The notes under the pieces were generated by a model. The model saw only the letters and a program-made list of their open reading frames with translations. It was not told the DNA's origin and searched no databases. The position numbers and the translations under genes are program-made. From Siniperca chuatsi (taxonomy: Eukaryota > Chordata > Actinopteri > Centrarchiformes > Sinipercidae), in contig NC_058047.1 of NCBI RefSeq assembly GCF_020085105.1, forward strand, positions 16,637,501 to 16,701,500: a stretch of DNA of 64,000 bases, given 5' to 3'. Shown here piece after piece: positions 23,710-36,471 of this stretch. Each line of letters begins with the position of its first letter. Position 1 is the stretch's first letter.

Positions 23710-26700
23710 TTTTGCATGACAGAGAATCACATGAATTCACGTTCCCTGTTGCACCACCACCTCACCCTTTCTGTCCCCCCTTCTGCCTCTCTCCTCCCCC
23801 CCATTCACTCTTTCTCCCTCCCTCTCTCTCCAACTCCCTCAGTAAGCTGACACTGGGCATTTACACGTTAGCTGCTTTTACCGCTAATAGGATCAGAGGG
23901 CCTACATTGTCATCTGATAAAACTAAGCAGCTTGATAACTACACTGCTTCTTAACCAATTTATGCTCAATTAGGATAACAGAGAAACAGTGGAAGGACAA
24001 AAATGTATTAACAAAATCATGAGGGGATAAACGAGCACCTTAGACTATCATTACTCCATAAGCTTGTTGGCAAGCTGGTGACTCTAATGGGAATGAAGGA
24101 TTGTTGAGGCAAAATAATGTTGTTCTTGTGCTACACTTTGGTTTTCTGGTCTGAAACTTGATTATTCATGATGTTAATGCCTCTGTTATTGACATTTTGG
24201 ATATTTAATTGTATATTATTGGAATTAAAATCTAAATGGAAATTGAAATGATGATAAGCCTTTTCCTCCTCTGCTGGAGCCACAGGGCATCATCTCTGTG
24301 ATGAGTTCGACCTAAATGAATTATTTTATATTTTAGAACCAACTCATTGGTTTGAATAACATCAATAAGTTGTCACTTGAAAATTATTTACATCCATGTT
24401 ACAGTCAGTTAATTAAACCACCCAGTCATCAAGCTAACAAGCTAATAAAATATATATATGGACTCAATATTTTTCATGACTGAGGTGGAAATATTCCAGA
24501 TGTCTTGTGCATCATTTTATGCATGTTTCCCCACACAGATATATCTGGAAACTGGAGAGTCAGAATTTAAAATAAAAGTTCTGTGGGTTTGTACTGACTA
24601 TCTTTCTTTCTTGCAAGATGTGTAAGTATCATTGAAAGGTGGTTATGATTATTTATTCACCTCCTCATTAGAACTTTTTCCTCCCTCCTAGGTTACCTGA
24701 TAATCAGACCAAATTGCCCTTTGGTTTCACTTCATAACTATTTGAATCACTGACAAACTTGGAGATGTAGGCAGAAATTCAGAGGTCCCTGTAATGAAAA
24801 CATGTTTAACTTTAACTTTTAACTCCAGATGCCCTACAAATACTTCCCACTGAAATGCTCTTCAAAATTGTTTCTAGCATTGTGCTTGGAGGGGTTCAAC
24901 TTTTTCAGTCAAATTATTGTGCCCCTTTAGAAATAGTAGCCCAAATAATCACTCTATACAGTGATAATGTCTGTTTGTATGTATGTTTTGGTATAAATTA
25001 CGGAAACAACAAAGGGCTAGGAGTTTAATCTGAATTCATTCGTGCGACATTGTGTCCACCAGTCGGCACATGTTACCAGTCCACATATAAATTGGTGTGT
25101 TCAGCTCGGATGTCTAAGCTGTAATGTATGTAAATGGAAACTCTTCAGGTAGACATGAACAGTACATTAAGGGGATGAATTTAACTGAACAGAGATGAAT
25201 GAATTCTGAAACAGCCTGACCCGAAGAAACCACTTTACATTTTGTTTCTGAGCATTTATCATTTAAAACCTCCGCTTTTCCCATTAAAAACCAAAAAAAT
25301 ATGTTTTACCTTCTTTTTACCTTTTTGCTCTCATCAGACTCTGTTTAACATACAGTATTTTGTCATGTGCACATTCTCTCAGTAGTAAAGACTGAAACTG
25401 AATCAGCTGTCTGTTTTTAAATAGATGTTTCTCTAACGTTTGATATGTTTAAGGTAACAGGAAATCTCTTTAGCGTCTTTAGAGTCGTGGCTGATTTCTG
25501 TGACACTAAGCCGGGGTCAACTTTGAACTCTGCAGTCTCAGCTGATTTTAAGCTGCCAGCAGACACTTTTGTGCTCCAGTACTCAAAGAAACAACATCCA
25601 AGTATTCAGTGCCACAAACTGACTCTGTGATGATAATGAGCCAGTTAGGACTTTGTTTTAGTCATTAAAGGCTTTTGTTTCCAGTCAACATCAAGCATCT
25701 CAACCTTGAGGAGTCTGTTTATTGTCATCATATCATAATGTCATCTCATCGTCAAAAGCAGCTTTTAATGCAAAGGGACATGTTACCAAGCCTCCCATTA
25801 AAGGCCGTGAAGAAATGCTGCACCTCCACAAGAGGAGATTTCCTGTACGATTCTTCCAGCCCAGCCCACTTTTCACTTACAGGGGTTCTGCACTAAAATG
25901 TTCAGCCACCAACCTGAATGTGTGCAATTTCCTGTTGCATCACCATCTCCTCTACCAGGCCAGTATTGGTCCAACAGCATCATCTGACACCAATATAATG
26001 GAGGTAATCAACCTGTAAAATCAAAAAAAAAAAAATTCTTTTACACATTTCATGTATTCATTTAGTCTTTTTAAATTAAATTTTTTAAAGTTTGAAGGTA
26101 CAGTGTTCCCTATAGTCTTTCCGACCACTGAACGGGCTTGGTGGGTTGAATAAAATGTTAGCTCTCATTGATTTGATTTTAAAAACATTGCTATAGGTAA
26201 TGGCTTTCATAAACCCATTTCAGCCAAACTGTAGTTAATAATGGTTGTAAATTATCTCAAACCACAAACACACTCTTTGAAGTATGATTGTGATTGAAGC
26301 TATACATTACATTCATTTTAACTATCTAAAAGGAACTGAATGCAAGATAAATCTCATATAGTGTCTCACACATAATGTGCACAAGATACAGTATTTCAGT
26401 ATTTACCAAAACCAAAAAAACTAAATTACAGTATGTTCATCGTTAACAAACTGAATGAGCTGTTGTTGTTGTTGTTACATTCGGAAATATCACATTCATA
26501 AAATAAATACACAGTAAGCTGAAACAGCAAAAATAAGAAAGTAGGGCTTGGTTTGTTTAGCATTTTCCTTTTGTTCCTTGCAAACAATAACAAGCTGATC
26601 TTACTGTATTATAATTGTAAAACCTTGTTTTCTTCCAAATCAAGTGTTGTAATTAGATGTAAGCAGTATTTATTTTGTAGTTTCCTGTCTAGAAGTAATT

Positions 26701-27239
26701 ATCATTTAAATTTATCTGAAATGTATTTAAAAGAGCTAATAACTATACAAGTTTTTATAATGGTGGATTTTGAAAATTTCTCTTTTTAAATTGTGCAAAA
26801 ATAAGTTGCTGCATCTGGCTACTACTTCATTTTTCTACAGTTGATAAAACATAAGTACCAACATGACTTAGATTGCATTTTTAAAATAAATGTATTTGTC
26901 CTGTCAAATCTGATCAGATTTGACAGAGCCTGAACCAAGACAGATCACATGTAGGAATGAAAATGAAATATTGTGGGGAAATTTAAGACAGTCTTACATA
27001 GTAATGTCATTTACAGTTTTAATTCATTCATTCAGTCAACATTAGCATCAGCTTGTTACATGAACATAGTCTTTATGCTGATATAAGTGTTTACCACATG
27101 TGTTATCATTTCAAAGTTTTTTTCATGTAGTCCACATAATGGGGAGGGGCTGAGTGAGCTTAGTGAAAACTTTCAGTGGGTCTTTTGTATTTAAAACAAT
27201 ACATTTATGAAAGAAAGTCTTGTCCAAGCTTCATTAGCC

Positions 27240-27430
27240 TTGGCCTCCTCCTGTGGGGGTGAATGGAAATGACATTTAAAACAATTACTTGAGCAGAAAA
27301 CAGCTGCCAATCACTCTTAAAGGGGAAGGATTCCAATTAATAACCCTCTCCTAATCCCCTCGTTTCACCTCCTACGCCCCCTGAGCTTTGTCCACCTCTC
27401 CCTCTCTGTCTTTCTCCTCTTCCACTCTCC
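27240..27430 (+). promoter_or_regulatory. rx2: Candidate rx proximal promoter/enhancer
   Basis: Just upstream of the inferred rx leader exon lies a compact group of sites: AAAACAATTACTT near 27278 (SOX-like ACAAT plus homeodomain ATTA), CAGCTG E-box near 27301, CCAATTAATAAC near 27332, and CTCCTAATCCCC near 27348 (OTX/CRX TAATCC). OTX and SOX factors are established activators of vertebrate Rax genes. The sites are visible; their function here is inferred. Confidence 0.4.
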
Positions 27431-27439
27431 TCTGTGAGC

Positions 27440-27714
27440 TGGAGTGCATGGCGTCTGAACTCAGTTGTTGAACTTTCTTTACACTGGGTGGCTTTATTCA
27501 GATGCACTTTATTGGAGTGTTTCTGTCAGGACTGTTTGCTACAGAGAGAAATTATTTATAGAGAGATGCAAGGTAAGCAAAGCCGGCTGAGTGTCTGCGA
27601 GCGCTGCACATTGCGGATCTGGGAAGAGTGAAGTTGGAGGGTGAGCTGCTGAGAGGAACAGGTGGAGCACTGGCATCAGCGACTTTAACAGTTCAGCATA
27701 TTTACTTCCAAAAG
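27440..27714 (+). other. rx2: Probable 5' non-coding exon of rx
   Basis: The block ends with TTCCAAAAG and a consensus GTAAGC donor at 27715. The acceptor ACCGCAG at 28872-28878 precedes the exon with the start codon. This would put an intron of about 1.16 kb in the 5' UTR. The left border (transcription start) is a guess. Confidence 0.45.
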
Positions 27715-28064
27715 GTAAGCTCTACCACTGACTCGTTTTATGGCTGCCACACTTTTCAGTGACACTGAACTTCAACTATGTTACTTGTCATGCAAGTGCC
27801 TGAAACTGGAGATGTGTGGGTCCAAAAAGATAGCAGAGTGTTCAGTAGGTAGATCTTGGGATGCACTGAACAAACAAACGCTGGTGCTCCTGAAACTAAT
27901 AAACTCCACACACTTCTGCTCCTCTATGTGTGAATACCTGAAATTTGCCAATTTGCACATCTGTAGATGTGTGGATTTATTTTTATTGCATAGCAGAGCA
28001 CAAATAATAGATAAAAGAATACAGATTTTGTGCACCAATTCTAATCTAATAAAGTTACTTAACT

Positions 28065-28205
28065 TACTTACTTTATTTGTTTCTTCTTTGTTAGGGACAG
28101 TGCATACTAATTAACATCACTGTGATGTACGGGATGTCCCCGATTTGGCCAAAATGCTCTTTTTTCGTCTGCATTCCCCTTTTTTCCACCTTTTTTGCAG
28201 AGGTA
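28065..28205. repeat. Low-confidence interspersed repeat in rx 5' UTR intron
   Basis: TTAGGGACAGTGCATACTAA with adjacent ATTAACAT resembles a short repeat fragment common in fish. No termini were defined. Confidence 0.3.
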
Positions 28206-28904
28206 TCTTTTCCGAACATGCATTACTTTACTTACCAAAGATTATATTACCTGTGAATGAATTGATTAGTTTATAGAAACAATTCATAATTGCAGACAAG
28301 AGACTTGTAGTTCCTAGAAATAGTTTGTTGCTCTTCATTTCCACAGTTACAATCTATACTTACCAAACATAATACTGACACCAATAAGGCTCATTTTTGT
28401 TAGGAGTTTACAGTATGTAAAGTAATGGGAGGAACCATTATCAGTAGAATGACAAGATATGTGTCATAAAGTCTTTTTTATTCCAATAGAGAGGCTTTGA
28501 CTTAAATCTGGGTTTTTATGAGAAATGTCAACTTTGTTTTGTAAAAAAAGTGGAAATTGAATGTAAATTTAAAATTTTGCAGTTGATTCATAGTCATAGG
28601 CAACAGTGTAGAGTTATTAGTACTGATCATTGATTAAAAAAAAGTCAGAAGTATGGATTAAGAAGTAACTTGTGTGCCACTAGTGTCCATCAGCACACTC
28701 TTCAGTACTGTAGCTTTCAGAGTCTGAGGGCTAGACTCTTGACCCCCTGCGACTCTGCAGAGGATAAGCGGGTTTAGATGAATGGAGGGATGGACAGAGA
28801 GCCATCGAAGGTAACCAGGTGATTTCTCACCTACTGTACCTTTAGTCCTTCACTCAAACTCCTTTCCTCTGACCGCAGGCCCGGGTGAGTGCCCAGACGC
28901 TCTA

Positions 28905-31900
28905 ATGCATTTATCACTGGATACCATGAGCATGGTGGACGACAGCTGCCTCTCACCCAGCAATTTCCACGAAATGGGGAAAGGTGGGGGCATCGCTGCC
29001 GGGGGGCGCGTCCACAGCATTGATGTCATTCTAGGTTTCAGTAAAGACCAGGACCCCCTGCTCAGCCCTGCAGGGGCCCCGCGGCCCCATAAAGTGGACA
29101 TAGATGGCCTGGCAGAGCCAGGGAAGCAGCAGGAGCCCTCGTCACACCCGACATACAGCGGGCACCTTTCCTCTCTGAGGAACAGCAGCACAGAGCAGCA
29201 GCAACAGTACCATGGTGAGTCAAGCTGCTGATGCTGGTCTCCACTCTGGCAAAGTTTTCTACAGTAGTATCACCTTTTAGAGAACTTTGTTTCACACCAC
29301 CAGTTATCAATTTTGGTTGTGTTCCTTGGTCGGTGCAGATCTTGCTTCAGAGTTTGAGTTTGTTATTGAGGATACAGTTTATGAATCATCTGACTTTTTG
29401 CCTCAAAACATATGAGATGGTCAAGGATATTGATTATACAGCAGCACCTCTGGTCTGGGAAGGCTGGATAAGTATGAGCTCTGGGTTCAGTGTTTCAAAA
29501 ATTTGAATTAGATAAGAAAGAATTGATTTTGCTGAACTGAAGTTAGGATATTGATGGCATTGAGCAAACATAATAAATTTTACTTGACCAATGACCATAA
29601 AGTAATGGTCTTTCACGGTCCACACAAAATTTATTGAAGAGCCAGAATGAACTCATGATCTTATGGAAAACTTCAAAGGGTAAATATGAGTTTATACTGT
29701 TAACCTTGACCAGTTAACAGTATAAACTCATGTTTACGCTTTGAAGTTTTTCACAAGATAACAAAGCATATTAAACAGCATGTATAACAGGCACAGCATG
29801 CACTCAAAAGACATACTTCTAAAACGTAAAGCTTAAAAAACTGTTTCTGACACAAATAGCCACTTAAAAAGAGATCACACAAAGAGTTAGCTCTAAAACA
29901 AAAACATCCACAAAACATTAGTTATTAAATATAATGTTAACTTTTAGTATGATGACAAATCTGCACTGCAGCCCTATAAGTTTAAAAACTACAAAGGCAA
30001 TGATAAAGAATGTAATTAACCAAACAATGGAGCATAATTGCGGTATAATATCACATCAATTATTCAGCACTCTGAAATCAAGAGACAAAGTGTTGAAATC
30101 AACACGAGAGAAATCTGTCCTGTTTAAATGAGGCAGTTTTAGTACCGTTGGATCATATATGTTGGTGCAGCATTTCTGTGCAGTTTGCATCCATTTAAAA
30201 CCACTCACATGTAGATTCAGAGCCACTGTGTTACACACTGTTGCCATGTGGAGCCTGTTGCATTAACTGTGTGAACTGTGTGGGCTGAGATTGAGAGATA
30301 AATCACAGAACAAGATGGTGTAGGGGGTTTATGTCCCCAAACCCAATCCCATCCCCTTGTGGAATTCCCCTAATCTTCTCTTCTGTGCAGATTAGATTGT
30401 ACAGTAGTTCATTCGGGTGTTATTGTTAGCGTTCTGTTCTGAATCAAATTCATCACGTTTAATCTGAAGCTATTTTCACGTGCAGGATCAGGCAGGTGGT
30501 TGGTGATTTTGTGGCAGAAACACAAATGAACTGGAGACGGATATATCTTTTTAAATTATTATAAGTGATTCAAATTCAGTCGCTGAATCCAGGAGGACAT
30601 TCGTTTCTCTTGATTAACGTACATCAACACCAATGACATCACTCTTTTGTATGTAACTATCCTGTGAAGTCAACCCAGTTCCCCTGAATGAGAAAGTTTT
30701 CTGTGTTTGGTGTCAGTCACCCCCGTGCTGAGATGTTCTGCTGGCTGATAAACAGTGGGCAGCCTTCAGACCAGTGGCTGTGATGGTCTGACGGGCCAAG
30801 AGCTGGTCACTGAACCAGACCTGACCTCTGCCTTTGTCATAGCTGCTTAATGAGAGGTGGACAAATGAACCCCCAAAATCCTGCTTTGCCTTTGCCTCTG
30901 CCAGTTAAAAGACCACAATGACGCTTATCTACATCAACGCATATCAGTTGTTTTACTGAAGCAGTGACAGGGGGACAATAGTCATTAAGAGTGACGGTTC
31001 ATTCTTGACTTTAGAAACGTTCATTTGACATAAAACAAACTGTAAATTAAAGCAGCTATAATTGTCGTTTTTATACTTAGAATGTATCAAACAACAATGT
31101 GAAAACAATGTGAGAATGTGAAAGGGGTTGCTCATAGTGATGAACCTACAGAGAATTATCAGCTCATTGTTTAGCTGTCTGGCCCGCAACTCACTGATCT
31201 CATAGAGTCGTTTTCGGGAGCAGCAGGCAGCTGTTTTCAACAAAAAAGCTCTAAAAACCCACTGTACACTACCTGCTCAGCACCAAACAGCAGACAGACA
31301 AAGTTAGCGACTAGCTGGTGAACACAGTGAAGAATTTAGCAGCTAGAGATTCAGCTCTTTCCCTCAGGAGCTGGTAGAGAATGAAAACAGAGCTAAAAGA
31401 GAGTAAATATTGGACTTACATTCATCAGGTGGACAGAAACACGACTCCAAGATAATAATAATGTTAAAAAAGCATTGAGAATTCAATTTAACCTGCTTTC
31501 TATGATTGACAGCTTGTCTAACACAACCTGAATGATGAATTGTACCTGATTCAGGTCTGATCCTTGCAGGCATAAACTCTTCTAGAGTAGCTGCTTCACA
31601 AGAGCAACTGATCTGATTGTGATTGTGAGACAACAACGTGATTTACAGTTCAGTTCATAAAAAGAAAGGGAAAACATTCTTGTTTCCAAACATCTTTTTT
31701 GAGGACAGTTTACCTTTGGATAAGATAAACACTGGAAACAACTTTTCTAAATCCGATTAGGAATGTTTTTCGAGCTTCATTGAAGTTCAGGGGATTGCTT
31801 GCTTCACTGACCTACAGTAGCCTATTGTTGCAGGTGTCAAACTAATGTCTGCTCTACTGGAAAGTGGGCACTACATTCTTCATTTCAACGTACCATTCTG

Positions 31901-34101
31901 CTCTTGTTTTTCTTCTAAACCTCAGTTCGTATTTGTAACACATTGTTTTCATTATCGCAATTTTCAAATAAAAAACTATGAGAACAAATAGAGAAAATAT
32001 ACACTCCTGATTCATTTCTCTTGCTGTGCTGAACAGATACTGGCTTATTCACAAACAAGTGCGATGAGGAACTGAATGAGCTGAGGAAGAGTGTAGACAG
32101 TGATGAAGGCAATTCTCCAGAGCCATGCAAGGACGATCAGCCCAAGAAGAAGCACAGGCGCAACCGCACCACCTTCACCACCTACCAGCTGCATGAGCTG
32201 GAGCGTGCCTTCGAGAAGTCCCACTATCCAGACGTGTACAGCCGTGAGGAGCTCGCCATGAAGGTGAACCTCCCAGAAGTCCGAGTTCAGGTAGGAGGAA
32301 CCACAACACCAGAGGCAACAACATGACTCTGTTCAAACAAGTCTGTAGTTATAACTGTCAACATCACAGAGATCCTCTGACATCAGAAATGTCCACCTTG
32401 AGTGAGTTTTCTCATTAATAAAGCCAAAGCTATTTTGTCTGTTTACAAAAGTAGGTATTCACTGCCTGCAGTGTTCATGTTTGTTTTTCTTTGTGTTCTC
32501 TTGTGTTTGGCCATTCCTTATTATAGTACAGCAGTAGAATAATAACACAACTACGTCACAAGACAGTTAACCTTAAGAGTTAAATTGGTTTGTTTTGAAA
32601 TGCTGGGGTGCTCTTGAGGACAACATAAGCACGCCAAGCCTTTGTCCTTTGGCTTGTCAGTATTCAGGTAAGGAGATTGTCCTAGATAGTTACATAAGCA
32701 GGGTGTGTGTTAAAACACACGATGCCAACGTCATACAAAATGACACTTTTAAGGTTGGCAAGAAGCAGATGGATTCAGCAGCGGGAGGTTGAAGTTAAGT
32801 GCAAAGCAGAGCAATGAAGCTCTCAAGGGACTGCACAACTAACAAATTTCAGGAGCTTTTAGCCGCATCTCATTGCCTTCATCAGTGGTTGAGGCTTGTT
32901 CGGTTGTCGTGGACATAATTCAGTTGTTATCATGTGACTTAAATATGGAATTTCTGTCACGTGATAACAGGTGGTTAAAAAATTTCCATTAAGTGTATTT
33001 TAATAATAATGAAATGATCCATAATGAACCTTCAAGCTCAACTTCTCAAGAAATGTTTGGTTAGTGCTACAAATATGATGATAAACACAGCATACCTGCA
33101 GTGTAAGAATCTAGAGGTGCTTGTAGGTACTTAACTGCAACTGTATGTTTTTGCATTTCAATATAGATAACTTTAGTTTGAACAGTGTTTCTGTGAGTGT
33201 TAGGTTGAGATGCTCATTGTGCCTTGATCTTGAAGGGCTGTGTTAATGGAGAATAATTTCTTATTCAGATTAACTTAATTAATGATTGGATCACCACATA
33301 TACTATACATATAGGAGCATACTTACACAAACATCACATGTAGTTGCAAGGCTACTGAAAAGAAATTGATGAAAGGAGTAACATCTGCCCACTGACCACC
33401 TAACAACAAATTCATTTGAATGTACGTTTTGATCCCAGTCGGAACTCTCATTTCATGGGTCACCACATGACAATCCTTGCATGGCTTCAAAAAAAAGATT
33501 GATAAAACAAACTCTCCAAACAAATAGGGTGAGATCAAAATACGTGGATCATGCACTTATGTCCCTCATATTCAGGTACTCTTCATGACAACTTGATTTT
33601 GTCCCCTAGGTCTGGTTCCAGAACCGCAGAGCTAAATGGCGTCGGCAGGAAAAAATGGATGCCAGCACCATGAAGCTCCACGACTCATCCATGCTGTCCT
33701 TCAACCGCCCAGCACCAGTTCACACCAGCATGGGTCAGATGACCAACTCCCTCCCCTTGGACCCCTGGCTGTCCTCTCCCCTGTCCAGTGCTACACCGGT
33801 CCACAGCATCCCAGGCTTCATCAGTCCAGCTCAAGGCCTCCAGCCCAGCTACCCCAGCCACGGCTTCCTCAACTCCACTCCTCATCCCCCTCATCCTCAT
33901 TCTTATCCTCACTCTCATCCTCATCCATCCATGGGCCAGGGGATGCAGAGTATGGCTCCTCCTCCTTACCAGTGTTCGGCACCGTACCCGGATAAATACC
34001 CTCTGGAGGACGTGGACCAGCGCAGCTCTAGCATCGCTGCATTGAGAATGAAAGCCAAGGAACACATCCAGTCTATGGACAAGACCTGGCAACCCATGTG
34101 A
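28905..34101 (+). CDS. rx2: Retinal homeobox protein Rx1/Rx2 type (RAX2-locus orthologue), complete
   Basis: Three coding exons: 28905-29214, 32037-32290, 33610-34101; 351 aa. Rx proteins are nuclear paired-like homeodomain activators that specify the eye field and act in retinal progenitors and photoreceptors. Visible: the characteristic N-terminus [13 protein letters not shown], octapeptide HSIDVILG (37-44), a basic KKKHRR run, homeodomain at about 143-202 with [20 protein letters not shown] and [13 protein letters not shown], a Pro/His-rich linker with HPHPHS-type repeats, and the C-terminal OAR motif [14 protein letters not shown] (about 327-340). The intron inside the homeodomain, between VRVQ and VWFQ, is typical of the family. 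The start fits known Rx N-termini; 28929 and 28935 are weaker in-frame ATGs. Mammalian RAX2 lacks the octapeptide, so this fish protein keeps an older architecture. Rx1 versus Rx2 cannot be settled here; the symbol is a best guess. Rx3 is excluded by neighbours. Confidence 0.93.
29658..29761. repeat. Near-perfect long hairpin in rx intron
   Basis: The left arm (29658-29705) and right arm (29714-29761) pair over about 47 nt with four mismatches around an 8-nt loop (CTTGACCA). The perfect inner part is ATGAGTTTATACTGTTAAC. No transposon terminal repeats or target duplications were identified. Confidence 0.8.
31230..31460. repeat. Interspersed fish repeat in rx intron
   Basis: Phrases CACTGTACACTACCTGCTCA, GACAAAGTTAGCGACTAGCT, CCCTCAGGAGCTGGTAGAGA, GAGTAAATATTGGACTTACA and GGTGGACAGAAACACGACTC occur in order and match a high-copy teleost repeat as I remember it. 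Class unassigned. The copy is 0.6 kb upstream of the homeodomain exon. Confidence 0.5.
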
Positions 34102-35878
34102 CTAACAAACCTGGCAGTCCATGTGAATGATATTGGGAAAGGGAGATGTTGAAGTTGTTTCTTGGGGTTCAGAGTAACAGACATTGAGTAAAATGTTAGA
34201 AAATATGGCAGTGACATGTCAGTTACCCACAGAGCAAAGGAAATGGATTTTGAACTGTGAAAACCGAGGATTTTAGGACTTTCTTTGGACTTAATTTTTT
34301 CATTTTTCCTCATCTCAAGGACATGAAGCAGACAAGTGAACTCTACAGTCTTGTTAACTTGTTCATTTTAAACCACCAATTACCAGACATCTGTTCTCCC
34401 TCCAATCTCTAAGTGTTTAGCGTTGCCTTGCGTGCTGTAAAAGCAAATGTCTTTGATTGCAACTTGCACCCCAGGAGCAAGGAAATTTCTTTCCTTATCA
34501 ACCACTTTTTGATGTTTATGTGACCCTTGTGACAGCTCATGTCAGAGGACAGCTGTTCATGAACTGGGAATTAAGGCATGCTAACACGAAAATCACCTAA
34601 ATATGGAGATTATTATTGTATTTCTGTTCTTTCAGTTCACTTTTCTGTTAGTTCTGTCAACCATCAAAAATGGAGTCAGACAAAACATCCTAAATTCAGC
34701 TGTTCATTCTTTCCTTTTCCCATTTTTTCACTAAGTTTGTGTTTTTACTAATTAATCCAATTGTCACATTTTCATGGGTCAGCTAATCAGAGTCTCAGAG
34801 TACTTTGTGAATGAAAGTCCAGTCTCAGTTTAATGTGAGAGCAGCTTTTAAAAACCAAGGCATGAAGACACATAACAATGTCTCTGACAATGACTGTAAA
34901 TGCACGTCTCACTAATCTGTTGATTTATAAAAGCTGTGTAACTGATTTTATGCTGATCTCCCAATTATGGCATGGTTTATGTTGCCCCTTACTGGCTGAC
35001 CAGTTTAGATATTTGAGCCTATAGCTTAGATACGCTGGTGTGACTGGAGGACTAGTGAGGCCTACTGTCGTGGTTTTAGATATACAGGGAGAGGAGAATC
35101 TCTCACTTATGGGGTCACAAACTGTTAAATAGATAATTGTTTGTGGGAAAGTGTACTAGAATCAGAAATGTGATGGCACCTTCAAAGTGGAACTGGGCTG
35201 AGAATATACCAAAAATAATTCTGCACAATTATTGTTCTGATTTGTGCTGAGATGCTTTAAAGAAGGAAGGAAGGGTGGAAGGAAGTATAAAAGACAAAAA
35301 CAGTGTATTGAGCGGAGTAACCCTCTTTTTGCTTGAGTGGCTGTTGGAAGAGAAAACCTGTTGGCAGCTCAGTGTTGGGTGGCTGCGTGTACGTGCAGGG
35401 CAGCAGAAAGAGCCCTGTGTGATGCGTCACCCCACATAGTTTAGTCTTTGTTCGGCACAATTGATCCAAGTGTATCCTCTTTGTCTGAAATTGAAAGGGG
35501 GTCTCAGGCTGCACTAAATAGGCCCTTGTAACCATTTTGTCATGGAAGGTTTTTTTCATTCTCAATCAAAGGAGGAGAAACATGGATTGTAGCTGCTATG
35601 GTCATTAGTGACACAATATTGGTCTTTTACCATCTGTTAGGTTAGGAGTCAAGCTCTAATTGTCTTAAAGGTAGAGAAGAACCTAACCACAATGTGTTTC
35701 ACATGAGCAGTAGAGCTAAATATATTTGTATTTGGTATTGAGACATTTTAACAACAGCATCTACAGATAGCATCTCACATAACTGAATATGTACAGGCAG
35801 AAAAGCTATATGGTAACCCTGTATGCTAACTTTTTTGACTTTGTTATGGAACAAGAGGGAGAGAAAATCCTTCATCTT

Positions 35879-35880
<2 letters not shown>

Positions 35881-35919
<39 letters not shown>

Positions 35920-35945
35920 TTTATTTTATTTATTTTTTTTTTAAA
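35881..35945. repeat. (AT)n plus poly(T) low-complexity tract
   Basis: About 14 AT dinucleotides followed by a T-rich run, inside the inferred rx 3' UTR. Confidence 0.9.
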
Positions 35946-36465
35946 GGAGCCTAATTTTGCCCATAACTGCCCATTGTATGTTTGTGATATTTCACTTTAA
36001 TATAATGTGAAAGTCACACATTGACTACAGCAAGAACAATATTCAAAGTCATTTCTGGTTCATTTTAAAACCCGTTGTTATACTGCTCAGAGAGGGAAAA
36101 GCACAGTTTTACATCTGCTGCTTGTCATCTGTCCTCATGTAGTTTTTTTTAATGTTGTTGGTTAGTGATGTTTAGACTCCCTATTGGCCAATGCCAGGAC
36201 CTCACACCATAGAGGATTACCGTGCACATTAGGAGCTTCTTTAGGATGCTACATAAATGTGATTTTGGACCAAGAACAAGCCAAAGGTTAGATAACGGAC
36301 AAAAATGCACTAGTTTTAGTTTTTTTATGTGAATATATACAGGTTATTTTTCCTGTATGGTTGTTTTGTTTCTTACGTGTCCTAGTTATATCATTGTTTT
36401 CTTTCTTTTTGATTTTGTCTGGATCATTGATGTCCATATTCTGGAAAGAATGAAGATCTACTGAA

Positions 36466-36471
36466 AATAAA
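36466..36471 (+). terminator. rx2: Poly(A) signal AATAAA of rx
   Basis: Canonical hexamer 2.36 kb after the stop, preceded by a T-rich stretch and followed by GT-containing sequence. It is a clear candidate cleavage signal for rx. Confidence 0.5.

Larger units (their letters stand above)
17544..27400. other. matk 3' UTR and repeat-rich matk-rx spacer
   Basis: No protein-coding gene was recognised on either strand. The beginning must include the matk 3' UTR, but its poly(A) site was not resolved. Between 17790 and 22480 the spacer is dense in transposon relics listed separately. From about 24000 to 27100 it is AT-rich unique-looking DNA, which may hold regulatory sequences of the downstream homeobox gene. 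Short open frames such as 20993-21202 and 25722-26018 lack domains. Confidence 0.55.

Noticed and set aside
23750-23840. Pyrimidine tract ending in CAG as a splice acceptor of an unknown gene
   Set aside because: No coding potential follows and no donor or upstream exon could be paired with it.
28850-29191. 113-codon minus-strand frame opposite rx exon
   Set aside because: Antisense shadow of the GC-rich rx first coding exon.
33685-34092. 135-codon minus-strand frame opposite the last rx exon
   Set aside because: Antisense shadow of the His/Pro-rich rx coding exon; no exon borders or homology.
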